Part shown: piece by piece, positions 46,002 through 55,077 of the stretch
Position numbering within the stretch: the stretch's first letter is position 1
Layout: each line of letters starts with the position of its first letter
Source of the DNA: Aquabacterium sp.
GTDB taxonomy: Bacteria; Pseudomonadota; Gammaproteobacteria; Burkholderiales; Burkholderiaceae_C
Direction: 5' to 3'
DNA length: 64,000 bases
NCBI RefSeq assembly: GCF_016195855.1
Contig: NZ_JACPYU010000022.1
Location: forward strand, 118,872 to 182,871
Program-made: the position numbers and the translations under genes
The notes under the pieces: generated by a model
The model's input: the letters and a program-made list of their open reading frames with translations, nothing else
What the model was told of the DNA's origin: nothing
The model's database searches: none

Positions 46002-47027
46002 GTGTTCAAGAATCTGACGGTGTATCGAATCGGGCCGGACTGGTCGGCCGAGGCTGCCACGATGGAGGCAGCGCTGGACAAAGAGCGTTTTGTGGCCTGC
46101 GGTGCCACGCAGCAGAAGTCTTCCGGCTGGGTTGAGCCGCGCGGAGAAGCGCATGCGCCCCTGGTCGAGGCTGTGGATGGCCATCTCTTGCTCAAGCTGA
46201 TGACCGAGCAGCGCGTGGTGCCCGGTTCCGTGGTGAAACGCCGCGTGGACGAGATTGCCGAGCAGATGGAGAAGTCCACCGGTCGCAAGCCCGGCAAGAA
46301 GATCATGAAGGAGCTCAAGGAGCAGGCGTTGCTGGAGCTGCTGCCCATGGCCTTCACCAAACAGTCGGTGACGCGCATCTGGGTTGCCCCGAAGCAGCGC
46401 TTGCTGATGGTGGACAGCGGCAGCCAGTCCAAGGCCGAAGAGGTTGTGACCATGCTGATCAAGGCGCTGGATGGCCTGGCACTGACCTTGGTGCAGACCG
46501 AGATGTCGCCAGCCGTGGCCATGACGCACTGGCTGGGTACAGGTGAGCCGCCTTATCAGTTCACGATCGACCGCGAGTGCGAGTTGAAGTCCACGGACGA
46601 GATGAAGTCCATCGTGCGTTATGCCCGCCACGATCTGGATACCGAGGAAGTCAAGCAGCACATCGTCAGCGGCAAGGTGCCCACGCGTGTGGCCATGACC
46701 TGGCGTGATCGCGTGTCCTTCATCCTGACCGAGTCCATGCAGCTCAAGAAGGTGGCTTTCCTGGACGTGGTGTTTGAAGGGCCGATGGCCGTCGCGGGCA
46801 AGATGGACAAGGGCGAGGCCTTCGATGCGGACGCGGCCATTGCCACGGGCGAGTTGATCGAGCTGATCCCCGATTTGCTGGAGGCGCTGGGCGGCGAACA
46901 GGTCATGGGCCAGGGTTCACCGGCACCGCTGGCCGAGGCGCCGGCATCGCCAGCCAGGACTGAATCTGCTGTGCAACCCAGGGAGCTGCATCCAGTGGCA
47001 GATCATGCCCCGCCGTGGGATGCCTGA
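46002..47027 (+). CDS. rdgC: recombination-associated protein RdgC
   Basis: Protein of 341 residues starting VFKNLTVYRIG with GTG 46002 behind GAAGG. LLPMAFTKQSVTRIWVAP and the LVQTEMSPAVAMTHWLGTGEPP segment are typical. RdgC binds double-stranded DNA as a ring and limits RecA. The C-terminal extension (AEAPASPARTESAVQP) is longer than in E. coli and overlaps the convergent hydrolase by 125 bases. Confidence 0.95.
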   Translation: MFKNLTVYRIGPDWSAEAATMEAALDKERFVACGATQQKSSGWVEPRGEAHAPLVEAVDGHLLLKLMTEQRVVPGSVVKRRVDEIAEQMEKSTGRKPGKKIMKELKEQALLELLPMAFTKQSVTRIWVAPKQRLLMVDSGSQSKAEEVVTMLIKALDGLALTLVQTEMSPAVAMTHWLGTGEPPYQFTIDRECELKSTDEMKSIVRYARHDLDTEEVKQHIVSGKVPTRVAMTWRDRVSFILTESMQLKKVAFLDVVFEGPMAVAGKMDKGEAFDADAAIATGELIELIPDLLEALGGEQVMGQGSPAPLAEAPASPARTESAVQPRELHPVADHAPPWDA

Positions 47028-47694
47028 TTAAAGGCAGTTGCCAGCGCTGCGCCAGGGCGGCTGAACAGCTGGGGTGGACGAGCTGGTCGTCCAGCGCGTT
47101 GAGGACCAGCATGGGCATGGCCGGCCTGGCTTTCGGCGCCCGGTAACGGGTGGCCGCCCAGAGCTGCCTCAAACCGTTGGCCGTGCTGACCGGGTGCTGC
47201 GCCCGAAGTTGCAGCCAATGTTGCAGCGTGGCTTGCGCGTCTGCCGGGTGGCGTGTGGTCATGGCCATGATGGCGCGCTCCCAGGCTTCGGCGCTGGCGC
47301 GTGTCAGCAGCAGCTTGAAGATCCGTGGGTAGTTGCGCGCCTGCAGCCTGTGCCAGAAGGGGCTGAAGGGGCGCAGGCTGGTGTTGATCAGCACGCAGCG
47401 CGTGAGCTCTTGCGGGTGCGCATGCGCCCAGGCCACCGTGACCATGGCCCCCAGCGACATGGCGACCACGTTGTAGGGCGGGCGGTGCCCTTGTTCGGCC
47501 AGCGCGGCCCGCAGCGCCTCGACCATGTCTTCCACCCGTGTCGGGCTGGTTTGAGCGTGCAGCTCGCCGTTGCCGGGTAGGTCTGGCGTCAACAGTTCGC
47601 TGCCCGGTGGCAGGGCAGCCAGCAAGGTGGGCACGAACGCGCCCCAGTGGCCTTGTTCGCGGGTCAGGCCTCGCAGCAATATCCAGGTGCTCAT
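46903..47694 (-). CDS. alpha/beta hydrolase
   Basis: Protein of 263 residues. The nucleophile motif is AMSLGAM near 98-104, with the acid in ALDDQLV and a His in TAGHDLP. The lid region is long. It resembles BioH/MenH-type small esterases, but the substrate is unknown. It overlaps the M14 peptidase stop by four bases, so the two are co-translated. The 3' end runs 125 bases under rdgC. Confidence 0.85.
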   Translation of the reverse strand: MSTWILLRGLTREQGHWGAFVPTLLAALPPGSELLTPDLPGNGELHAQTSPTRVEDMVEALRAALAEQGHRPPYNVVAMSLGAMVTVAWAHAHPQELTRCVLINTSLRPFSPFWHRLQARNYPRIFKLLLTRASAEAWERAIMAMTTRHPADAQATLQHWLQLRAQHPVSTANGLRQLWAATRYRAPKARPAMPMLVLNALDDQLVHPSCSAALAQRWQLPLIRHPTAGHDLPLDAAPWVAQQIQSWLAMPAPRPAVPVNPGP

Positions 47695-48785
47695 CGGATC
47701 AAGCCTTTGTGTTTGCGGTGAGGCAGTTCCGGGTACCAGCGGGCCAATGCCTGGCGGTGGTGCAGGTCGCGCTCCTGCTCGTCAGGTTGCCACCGGGCGT
47801 GGCTGGCCACGGCCCGCGTCATGAAATCCAGCATGACCATGTGGCGCCGCAGGACGCGTTGCTGCCGATGGGCAATGAGTGGGTTGAAGATGCCATGCCG
47901 GCTGAAGAGCTGGCGTGGGTTCTTCTTGACCCACAACCAGGAACCCATCTCCAGTGTCAGAGGCAGGAAGACATGCTGTGGATGCTGCGCACGCGCCAGC
48001 AGATAGAGGTGATCCCACAGGTCGCCGTGGGTGAGGTAGTGCAGGCTTTGCGGCTCGAAGACATAGCGGTGATAAGCCTGCGCCTGGTCGAAGATGCGGT
48101 GCAGCGCATGCACCTCGGCCAGGTGGGCAATGGGCTCGCAGGTGTGTGCAAAAGGGAACCAGATGCGGTCTTGCACGCCGAAGCCGGAGTGGCAGTCGAT
48201 GGCGGCACTGAAGGGACTGGTCAGCAGCCTGTGTTCAACGGTCTGGCACAGGGCGTAGCTTTCTTCCTGCATGGGCGCGTCTTTGGGGCCGCGGTACCAG
48301 GGCAAGGTGGCGCTCAGGCGCTGGCCACCGATGAGGAAGGGGGTCTCTTCCTTGGCTTCGATGGGTGCATTGCGCATGAGGTCCACGCCCTGCGGGTTGG
48401 CGCGTGTGCCTTGCCACAGGCCGCCCGGGTTGACCAGGGGCATGAAGACCAGCCGGACTTCGCCCAGCAGCGTGTGCAGCAGGCTGTCCCACTTCAGGCG
48501 GTGAACCAGGCTGCCCAGATAGGCCAGCACGACCTCGGCACCGATGCGCTCCAGCCCGTGCACGCCGCCAAAGAAACCGATGGCCGGCGCTGCAGGATCC
48601 GGGTTGCCCATGGTGACCGACAGCACGTCAAAGGTGTGCGAGCCCATCTGGACCTTGCACATGAGCTGGGTGTCCATGTGCGCGCCGCCCAGCTCGATCA
48701 GGCGATGCAGTTCATCCAGTTCAGGCAGGACAGATTGGGGCACGCTGTGGGTGACGTCGGGCGACGTGCTGGGGCAGTCGAACAA
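47691..48785 (-). CDS. M14-family zinc carboxypeptidase-like protein
   Basis: Protein of up to 364 residues. HxxE zinc ligands appear in GGVHGLERIGAE (His76, Glu79), with the third His in DCHSGFG (about 199) and a Glu in LTLEMGSW near 291. It may be a peptidase or a deacylase of the AstE/Spe type. The start is uncertain: TTG 48785 or GTG 48743 or ATG 48677. It is followed in overlap by the small hydrolase. Confidence 0.85.
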   Translation of the reverse strand: MFDCPSTSPDVTHSVPQSVLPELDELHRLIELGGAHMDTQLMCKVQMGSHTFDVLSVTMGNPDPAAPAIGFFGGVHGLERIGAEVVLAYLGSLVHRLKWDSLLHTLLGEVRLVFMPLVNPGGLWQGTRANPQGVDLMRNAPIEAKEETPFLIGGQRLSATLPWYRGPKDAPMQEESYALCQTVEHRLLTSPFSAAIDCHSGFGVQDRIWFPFAHTCEPIAHLAEVHALHRIFDQAQAYHRYVFEPQSLHYLTHGDLWDHLYLLARAQHPQHVFLPLTLEMGSWLWVKKNPRQLFSRHGIFNPLIAHRQQRVLRRHMVMLDFMTRAVASHARWQPDEQERDLHHRQALARWYPELPHRKHKGLIR

Positions 48786-48905
48786 AACCCAGCAAGCTAG
48801 CCTGCTCAGATGTCAGGCGTGCGACAGGTGGCATACCCACCTTGTCACAGGTGTGTCACAGGCGCCTCTTACCGTCTCCATCCATTCGGACTCGGGAGTG
48901 CCAGC

Positions 48906-49046
48906 ATGGCCCGTCATCACACCATTGGTCGTCAGGTTTTCAAGGTCGCCGTATTGAGCCTGGCCGCTTTGGGCGGGCTGGTTGAATGTGCGGCCTTGCT
49001 GCGTGCACGCCTGGCGGGGCAGAACTCGGTCGCGCGCCAGGGCTGA
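48906..49046 (+). CDS. possible small membrane protein
   Basis: A 46-residue frame, MARHHTIGRQVFKVAVLSLA then ALGGLVECAALLRAR and so on, with one hydrophobic helix. It follows GGGAG nine bases ahead. No family is known and it could be spurious. It stands between the divergent M14 gene and the convergent cysB. Confidence 0.4.
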   Translation: MARHHTIGRQVFKVAVLSLAALGGLVECAALLRARLAGQNSVARQG

Positions 49047-49061
49047 TCACGCCGCGCGTCA

Positions 49062-50006
49062 TCAGATATCGAACTGCTCGCCCGCCTCGGCGCCTGAAGC
49101 CATGTCGACCACCTTGCGTGTCAGTGGTGGCGCAAAGGTCTCGATGAAGCTGTACACGTAGTTGCGCAGGAAGGCCCCCTTGCGGAAGGCCAGGCGCGTC
49201 ATGTTGACGGCGAACAGGTGGCCTGCGCCAAGGCCGCGCAGGTTGAGGTCGCGGTCTTCGTCAAAGGCGATGGCCGCCACGATGCCCACCCCCATGCCCA
49301 GCTCGACATAGGTCTTGATCACGTCCGCGTCCATGGCGGTCAACACGATCGAGGGTTTGATGCCATCACGCTTGAAGGCGTCGTCGATGTGCGAGCGCCC
49401 GGTGTAGCCCTCGTCGTAGGTGATGAGGGGGAACTGCGCCAGCCGCTGCAGGGTCAAGGGGTCACCGTCCAGCAGGGGGTGATTGGGCGGCACCACGACG
49501 GCGTGAGACCAGGTGTAGCAGGGCAGTGTCACCAGTTGCGGGTATTGCGCCAGCGACTCGGTGGCGATGCCGATGTCGGCTTCACCGTTGATCAGCATGT
49601 TGGCCACTTGCTGCGGCGAGCCTTGATGCAGGCTGAGCGTGACCTGAGGGAACATCTCCCTGAAATCCTTGACGGCCGACGGCAGGGCATAACGCGCTTG
49701 CGAGTGGGTGGCGGCAATCGACAGCGGGCCCACGCCATGCTCGGAGAAATCGCGTGAGGACTGGCGCAGGTTTTCGGCGTCTGTCAGCAGGCGCTCGATG
49801 ATGGGCAGCACCTGCGCGCCCGGCTCGGTCAGGCCAGTGAGGCGTTTGCCGGCGCGCACGAACAGATCAATTCCCAACTCTTCTTCCAGCTCCCGGATCT
49901 GGCGGCTGACGCCGGGTTGGGAGGTGTGCAGCGCATTGGCCACTTCCGTCAGGTTGAACCCACGGCGTACGGCCTCACGGACGGAACGCAGTTGCTGGAA
50001 GTTCAT
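49062..50006 (-). CDS. cysB: LysR-type regulator CysB
   Basis: Protein of 314 residues. The N-terminal winged HTH is MNFQQLRSVREAVRRGFNL with SQPGVSRQI; the C-terminal domain has the CysB-like THSQARYALP sulfate/acetylserine-binding loop, LHQGSP and YTWSHAVVVP. It activates sulfate assimilation genes with O-acetylserine as inducer. The cys block at 7860-16411 is the likely regulon, 33 kb away. ATG 50006. Confidence 0.93.
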   Translation of the reverse strand: MNFQQLRSVREAVRRGFNLTEVANALHTSQPGVSRQIRELEEELGIDLFVRAGKRLTGLTEPGAQVLPIIERLLTDAENLRQSSRDFSEHGVGPLSIAATHSQARYALPSAVKDFREMFPQVTLSLHQGSPQQVANMLINGEADIGIATESLAQYPQLVTLPCYTWSHAVVVPPNHPLLDGDPLTLQRLAQFPLITYDEGYTGRSHIDDAFKRDGIKPSIVLTAMDADVIKTYVELGMGVGIVAAIAFDEDRDLNLRGLGAGHLFAVNMTRLAFRKGAFLRNYVYSFIETFAPPLTRKVVDMASGAEAGEQFDI

Positions 50007-50351
50007 ATGGGGTGTTTGTTAATGCGAAGACTGCATTTTCGTTATGCTTAATTATGAGTAAAACATATATTTACTTCTATGGATATATGAAAAGCGCGCA
50101 AGCTTGTGGCACTCAGAAAAGCTTGAGGCCCGCTTTGTAAACGATTGATACAGCATGGTGCCCGGCGGGGATCGCGGCTGCCCATCGGTGAGGTGGCTCA
50201 GGGCGGCTGGCCGACTCAATCGGGTCAGCATGCCGCTGCAATTTCCGAAGTTGCCGAGAAATCCTTCACGCGCCCCGTTCATCGACCACTGGACAGGCCT
50301 CGTGCGGTGTGACTTGCTGGGAACAGGTGTCCCACTTGTTCGGAGTCCGTC
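50007..50351. other. intergenic region upstream of cysB and the exported protein
   Basis: 345 bases without a gene. The left part is AT rich and contains the inverted repeat CATATAT (50064-50070)/ATATATG (50083-50089), a possible LysR-type operator for cysB. Nothing else stands out. Confidence 0.5.
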
Positions 50352-50771
50352 ATGCAGGCAAAAACAATTTGTTTCAGTTTCGTCGCTGGCTTGCTGCTCG
50401 CCGTGGCCAAGCCCGCCTTTCCCGGCGTGCCGGACGACATCAAGCGGGACTTCGCCCACGCGGTGTACGACGGCTCACCCCAACTGGTGCACAACCGCAA
50501 TCCCCAGCCACTGCTGCGCGCGGTGATCGTGCTGAACGTAAAGCTGGACGAATCCGAGAACTGGCGCGCCGAAGTGCTGCGCACGAACGATGAGCAGCCC
50601 GAGATGCTGGCCCGGGCGATTGAGACGGTGCGTCGCGCGCCGCACATCCCCTTGAGTGAGTCGGCCAAGGCCGAGTTGCGCCGCAACGGCCTGATCGAAG
50701 CCTGGTTGTTTGACAACGATGGCAGCTTTCAGGTCAAGACTTTGGCCAAGGCGCAGCGCAGCGGGCTCTGA
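50352..50771 (+). CDS. exported protein of unknown function
   Basis: Protein of 139 residues. A signal peptide ends near KPAFPG; the rest is a single domain with RAVIVLNVKLDESENWRAEV and GLIEAWLFDNDGSFQVKTLA. The strand order recalls the TonB C-terminal fold, but the assignment is weak. It stands 27 bases before the LD-carboxypeptidase, so a common transcript is possible. Confidence 0.7.
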   Translation: MQAKTICFSFVAGLLLAVAKPAFPGVPDDIKRDFAHAVYDGSPQLVHNRNPQPLLRAVIVLNVKLDESENWRAEVLRTNDEQPEMLARAIETVRRAPHIPLSESAKAELRRNGLIEAWLFDNDGSFQVKTLAKAQRSGL

Positions 50772-50798
50772 GCGCGCTGGCTCGGTCAGAATAGCGGG

Positions 50799-51743
50799 AT
50801 GACTGAAGCCCGCTCCTCTCTGATCATCTTCAGCCCGTCCGGCATCGTGCCGGCGGCTGCCCCTGTCCGCAAGGCCGCCAAGCGTCTGCAGGCGCTCGGC
50901 TTCGATGCCGCGGTGGACGAATCGGCACTGACCAAGCATCAGCGTTTTGCAGGTGAGGACGGTGTTCGCCTGGCGGCCATCCACCGCGTTGCCCAAGCCG
51001 CGCCCGATGTGATCCTGGCAACCCGCGGGGGCTATGGCCTGAGCCGCCTGCTGGACCGCATCGACTGGAAGCTGCTGGCGCGCAGCGTGGAGCAGGGCGC
51101 GGCCTGGGTGGGCTACAGCGACGTGACGGCGCTGCAACTGGGCGCCCTGGCGCACAAGGCAGCAGGCCCGGCCAAGGTGGGTGAGGGCGTGAGCGCGGGC
51201 TTCTGGGCCGGCCCCATGGCCTGTGACGACTTTGGCCGTGCAGACAGCCCCGAGGGTGGTGACGACGTCACCCAGGATTGTTTTGTGGAGGCCATGACCG
51301 GCGAGCTGGAGGCCGTGGGTTTCCGCACCGAGCATGGCGCCGATGGGCTGGAAGTCAGCGGGCGCCTGTGGGGTGGCAACCTGGCCATCGTTCAGTCGAT
51401 GCTGGGCACGCCCCACTTCCCCAAGATCAAAGGTGGCGTGCTTTTCCTTGAGGATGTCAATGAGCACCCCTACCGCATCGAGCGGGCTTTGCTGCAATTG
51501 CATCAGGCCGGTGTGCTGGCGCAGCAAAAAGCCATCGTGCTGGGGGCCTTCACCGAGTACCGCAAGTCGCCGCTGGACCGTGGCTACAACCTCAAGTCGG
51601 TCATCGCCTACTTGCGCACACAGGTCAAGACACCGATCCTGACTGGCCTGCCGTTTGGCCACGTTCCCGTGAAGCTGACGCTGCCTTTGGGGCGCCAGGT
51701 CAATCTGGTGGTGCAAGGGCGCGACGCTTTTGTGATGTGGTGA
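50799..51743 (+). CDS. ldcA: LD-carboxypeptidase (S66 family)
   Basis: Protein of 314 residues. The nucleophile Ser107 lies in GYSDVTALQL, with ATRGGYGLSRLL before it, the Glu in GGNLAIVQSML and the His in DVNEHPYRIE. It removes the terminal D-alanine from murein tetrapeptides in the cytoplasm for recycling. It lies 44 bases before a peptide-type ABC transporter, which might import such peptides. Confidence 0.9.
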   Translation: MTEARSSLIIFSPSGIVPAAAPVRKAAKRLQALGFDAAVDESALTKHQRFAGEDGVRLAAIHRVAQAAPDVILATRGGYGLSRLLDRIDWKLLARSVEQGAAWVGYSDVTALQLGALAHKAAGPAKVGEGVSAGFWAGPMACDDFGRADSPEGGDDVTQDCFVEAMTGELEAVGFRTEHGADGLEVSGRLWGGNLAIVQSMLGTPHFPKIKGGVLFLEDVNEHPYRIERALLQLHQAGVLAQQKAIVLGAFTEYRKSPLDRGYNLKSVIAYLRTQVKTPILTGLPFGHVPVKLTLPLGRQVNLVVQGRDAFVMW

Positions 51744-51787
51744 TCCCCCTGGGCTGAAGGCCGCCCAAGCCAAGCCACAATAGGCCC

Positions 51788-54082
51788 ATGCACATTTGGC
51801 TGGAAAGCATCCTCCGCGCACTGAACTGGCTGCTTGCCTTCGGGCAAGGTTTGCGAGGGCCTGTGCGCCTTTTGGCAGTCGGCCTTCTGGCCAGCTCGCT
51901 GCAGGCTTGCGACAACAGCCCTCATCCGGAGGGCGCCGCAGAGCACAACACGCTGTACACCGCATTCAACGAGCGCTCGCCCCGGTACCTGGACCCGACC
52001 TCGTCCTACAGCAGCAACGAGACCCCGTACACCTACCAGGTCTACGAGCCGCTGTACGCCTACCACTACCTCAAGCGCCCCTATACCTTGATCCCGCGGG
52101 CCGCCCAGGCCGTGGTGGCACCGCACTACATCGGCAAGCAAGGTCAAGCCTTGCCTGATGATGCCCCGGCTGACCAGATCGCCGAGAGCGTCTACGAAGT
52201 CAAGCTCAAACCCGGCATCCAGTTTGCGCCGCACCCGGCCTTTGCCAAGGACGCGCAAGGCCACTACCTCTATCACCACTTGAGCCGCACCCAAGTTGGT
52301 GACAAGCGCAGCCCCTGGCAGTTCGATCAACAAGGCACGCGCGAACTGGTGGCCGAGGACTATGTCTACGCCATCAAGCGCCATGCCACCACGCGCACGG
52401 CGGCGCCGGTGTTCGGCACCTTCTCGGAATACGTGGTGGGCCTGGCCGATTACGGCAAGCTGATCCGCGCCGAGGACAAGAAGCTGCGCGCCGGCCTGCC
52501 CGCCTCAACCCGCGACAAGCCGTTTCTCGACTTCCGCCAATGGCCGCTGGCGGGCGCGCAGGCCGTGGACAAATACACCCTGCGCATCCGCATCATGGGC
52601 AAGTACCCACAGTGGAAGTACTGGATGGCCATGACCTTCCTGGCACCTGTGCCCTGGGAGGCCGATGCTTTCTACGCCCAGCCTGGTATGGCCGACAACG
52701 GCTTGTCGCTCAACACCTGGCCTGTGGGCACGGGCCCCTACATGATGTGGGAGTACGTGCAGGACCGCCGCCATGTGCTCAAGCGCAATCCGAACTACCG
52801 AGGCGAGCCGTATCCCTGTGAGGGCACGGCCCAGGACAAGGCGGAAGGGCGGTTGGCCGATTGCGGCAAGCAAACGCCCTTCATCGACACCATTGTCTTC
52901 AACATCGAGAAGGAAGCGGTGCCTCAGGACACCAAGTTCCGTCAGGGTTACCTGGACATCCCCGAGTTCGACCAGATGAGCTACGGCACGGCTTACAAGA
53001 TCCAGATGGAAGATTCATCGGACTTCAACAAGGAGTTCACCGACAAGGGCATCGTGCTGGCGCGCAATGTGGACTTGTCCAGCAAGTACATGGGCTTCAA
53101 CTGGCTGGACCCGGTCATCGGGCAAGGTGACACGCCTGAGCAACGCATCCGCAACCGCAAGCTGCGCCAGGCCTTGTCGATCGCGATCGATTGGGACGAG
53201 TACAACCGCATCTTCCCCAAGGCAGCCGGTGAGGTCGCGCAGGGGCCGCTACCGGGCGGGGTGTTCGGCTCCCGCCATGGCACGCCTGAAGGCCTCAACC
53301 ACGTGACACACAAGCTGGTTAACGGGCTGATCGTGCGCCGCCCGATCGAGGATGCCAAGAAGCTGCTGGCTGAAGCCGGCTACCCGGATGGCCGTGACGC
53401 GAAGACAGGCAAGCCCCTGGTGCTCAACTATGACTACGGCGCGCCAGCCACCCCGGAAGCCAAGGCCACACTGGACTGGACGAGCAAGCAGTTTGCCAAG
53501 CTGGGCATCCAGCTGGAGATCCGTGCCACCGACTACAACCAGTTCCAGGACAAGGTGCGCCGTGGCAAGCACCAGATCTTCAGCTGGGGCTGGCTCGCCG
53601 ACTACCCGGACGCGGAGAACTTCCTCTTTCTGCTGTACGGACCGGGTGCCAAGTCGGTTCACGATGGTGAGAACGCGGCCAACTACCAGAGCCCCGAATA
53701 CGACAAGCTGTATGCCCGCCTGCGCTTCATGGACGATGGCCCGGCCAAACAGGCCGTGATCGACCAGATGGTGCGCATCCTGCAAGAAGACGCGCCGTGG
53801 TCCTGGGGCTACTTCCCGTATGCATCGGGGGCTTATCACCGCTGGGTGCACAACGGCAAACCCAGCATCATGGTGCGTGACCAGGCGCAGTACTACCGCA
53901 TCGACACCACCGAACGGGCGCGCAGCCTGCGTGAGTGGAACAAACCCGTCTACTGGCCTTTGGTGCTGCTGGTGCTGGTATTGGCCGGCATGGGGTGGTG
54001 GGCTGTGCGCATGGTCAAGGCGCGCGAGATGCAGACGGCGCAAGCGCCCGATGCCAGCGGCTCATTGAGCAGGAGGCGTTGA
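51788..54082 (+). CDS. ABC transporter substrate-binding protein with C-terminal membrane helix
   Basis: Protein of 764 residues. A lipobox-like LLASSLQAC ends the signal sequence (about 33-41). The SBP_bac_5 (oligopeptide/nickel) domain extends from about 50 to 715, with several extra loops. An unusual C-terminal helix (YWPLVLLVLVLAGMGWWAVR) and basic tail follow. Such a tail could anchor it next to the permeases. It is first of four ABC genes. The overlap TGATG couples it to the next gene. Confidence 0.88.
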   Translation: MHIWLESILRALNWLLAFGQGLRGPVRLLAVGLLASSLQACDNSPHPEGAAEHNTLYTAFNERSPRYLDPTSSYSSNETPYTYQVYEPLYAYHYLKRPYTLIPRAAQAVVAPHYIGKQGQALPDDAPADQIAESVYEVKLKPGIQFAPHPAFAKDAQGHYLYHHLSRTQVGDKRSPWQFDQQGTRELVAEDYVYAIKRHATTRTAAPVFGTFSEYVVGLADYGKLIRAEDKKLRAGLPASTRDKPFLDFRQWPLAGAQAVDKYTLRIRIMGKYPQWKYWMAMTFLAPVPWEADAFYAQPGMADNGLSLNTWPVGTGPYMMWEYVQDRRHVLKRNPNYRGEPYPCEGTAQDKAEGRLADCGKQTPFIDTIVFNIEKEAVPQDTKFRQGYLDIPEFDQMSYGTAYKIQMEDSSDFNKEFTDKGIVLARNVDLSSKYMGFNWLDPVIGQGDTPEQRIRNRKLRQALSIAIDWDEYNRIFPKAAGEVAQGPLPGGVFGSRHGTPEGLNHVTHKLVNGLIVRRPIEDAKKLLAEAGYPDGRDAKTGKPLVLNYDYGAPATPEAKATLDWTSKQFAKLGIQLEIRATDYNQFQDKVRRGKHQIFSWGWLADYPDAENFLFLLYGPGAKSVHDGENAANYQSPEYDKLYARLRFMDDGPAKQAVIDQMVRILQEDAPWSWGYFPYASGAYHRWVHNGKPSIMVRDQAQYYRIDTTERARSLREWNKPVYWPLVLLVLVLAGMGWWAVRMVKAREMQTAQAPDASGSLSRRR

Positions 54083-55065
54083 TGTTGAACTACGTGCTGC
54101 GCCGACTCGGCTATGGCCTGGTGATCCTCATCGGCGTCAACCTCATCACCTTCGTGCTCTTTTTCACCGTCAACACGCCGGACGACATGGCGCGCCTGAA
54201 CATCGGTGGCAAGCGCGTCACGCCCGATCAGATCGAGAAGTGGAAGGTCGAGCGGGGCTATGACAAGCCCATGCTGTTCAACGACAAGGTGAGCGGCGCG
54301 GGCAAGCTGACCGAGACCGTGTTCTGGGACCGCTCGGTGTCCTTGTTCAAGTTTGATTTCGGGCGAGCAGACAACGCCAGCGCAGGCGACATTGGCTACC
54401 AGATCCGCCAGCGCATGGGCGTGAGCCTGCAGTTGACCGTGCCGTTGTTCCTGCTGGGGCTGTTGGCCAGCGTGATCTTTGCCCTGTGGCTGGTGATGTT
54501 CCGGGGCACGCGGATCGATTTCTGGGGCGTGGTGCTGTGCGTGTTCATGATGTCGATCTCCAGCCTGATCTACATCATCGCGGGGCAGTTCCTGTTTTCA
54601 CGCATGGCCAGGCTGGCGCCCATCTCTGGTTATGCCAATGGCCTGGACGCCTTGCGCTTCCTGGTGCTGCCCATCGGCTTGATGCTGCTGGCCAGCCTGG
54701 CCGGGCAAGCGCGCTTCTACCGCACGCTCTTTCTGGAAGAAGCTGGCAAGGACTATGTGCGCACTGCGCGGGCCAAAGGCCTGGGTGAAGTGCGTGTCAT
54801 GGGCGCGCATGTGCTGCGCAACGCCATGCTGCCCATCATCACCAGCGCGGGTGGGCTGTTGCCCGGCCTTTTCATGGGCGGCTTGCTGACCGAGAGTTTC
54901 TTTGGCATCCCCGGCCTTGGCGCCTACATGATCGACGCCATTGCCAGCCAGGACTTCGCCATCGTGCGCTCGATGGTCTTCCTGGGTTCGGCGCTGTACA
55001 TCCTCTCCAACATCCTGATCGATGTGGCCTACACCTGGGCTGATCCTCGGGTCCGGATGCAATAA
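54082..55065 (+). CDS. ABC transporter permease, DppB/YejB type
   Basis: Protein of 327 residues starting MLNYVLRRLGYGLVILIGVN, six membrane helices, with EAA loop AGKDYVRTARAKGLGEVRVMG. It forms the channel with the next permease. Start overlaps the binding-protein stop by one base. Confidence 0.93.
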   Translation: MLNYVLRRLGYGLVILIGVNLITFVLFFTVNTPDDMARLNIGGKRVTPDQIEKWKVERGYDKPMLFNDKVSGAGKLTETVFWDRSVSLFKFDFGRADNASAGDIGYQIRQRMGVSLQLTVPLFLLGLLASVIFALWLVMFRGTRIDFWGVVLCVFMMSISSLIYIIAGQFLFSRMARLAPISGYANGLDALRFLVLPIGLMLLASLAGQARFYRTLFLEEAGKDYVRTARAKGLGEVRVMGAHVLRNAMLPIITSAGGLLPGLFMGGLLTESFFGIPGLGAYMIDAIASQDFAIVRSMVFLGSALYILSNILIDVAYTWADPRVRMQ

Positions 55066-55077
55066 GGCAGAACGCAC

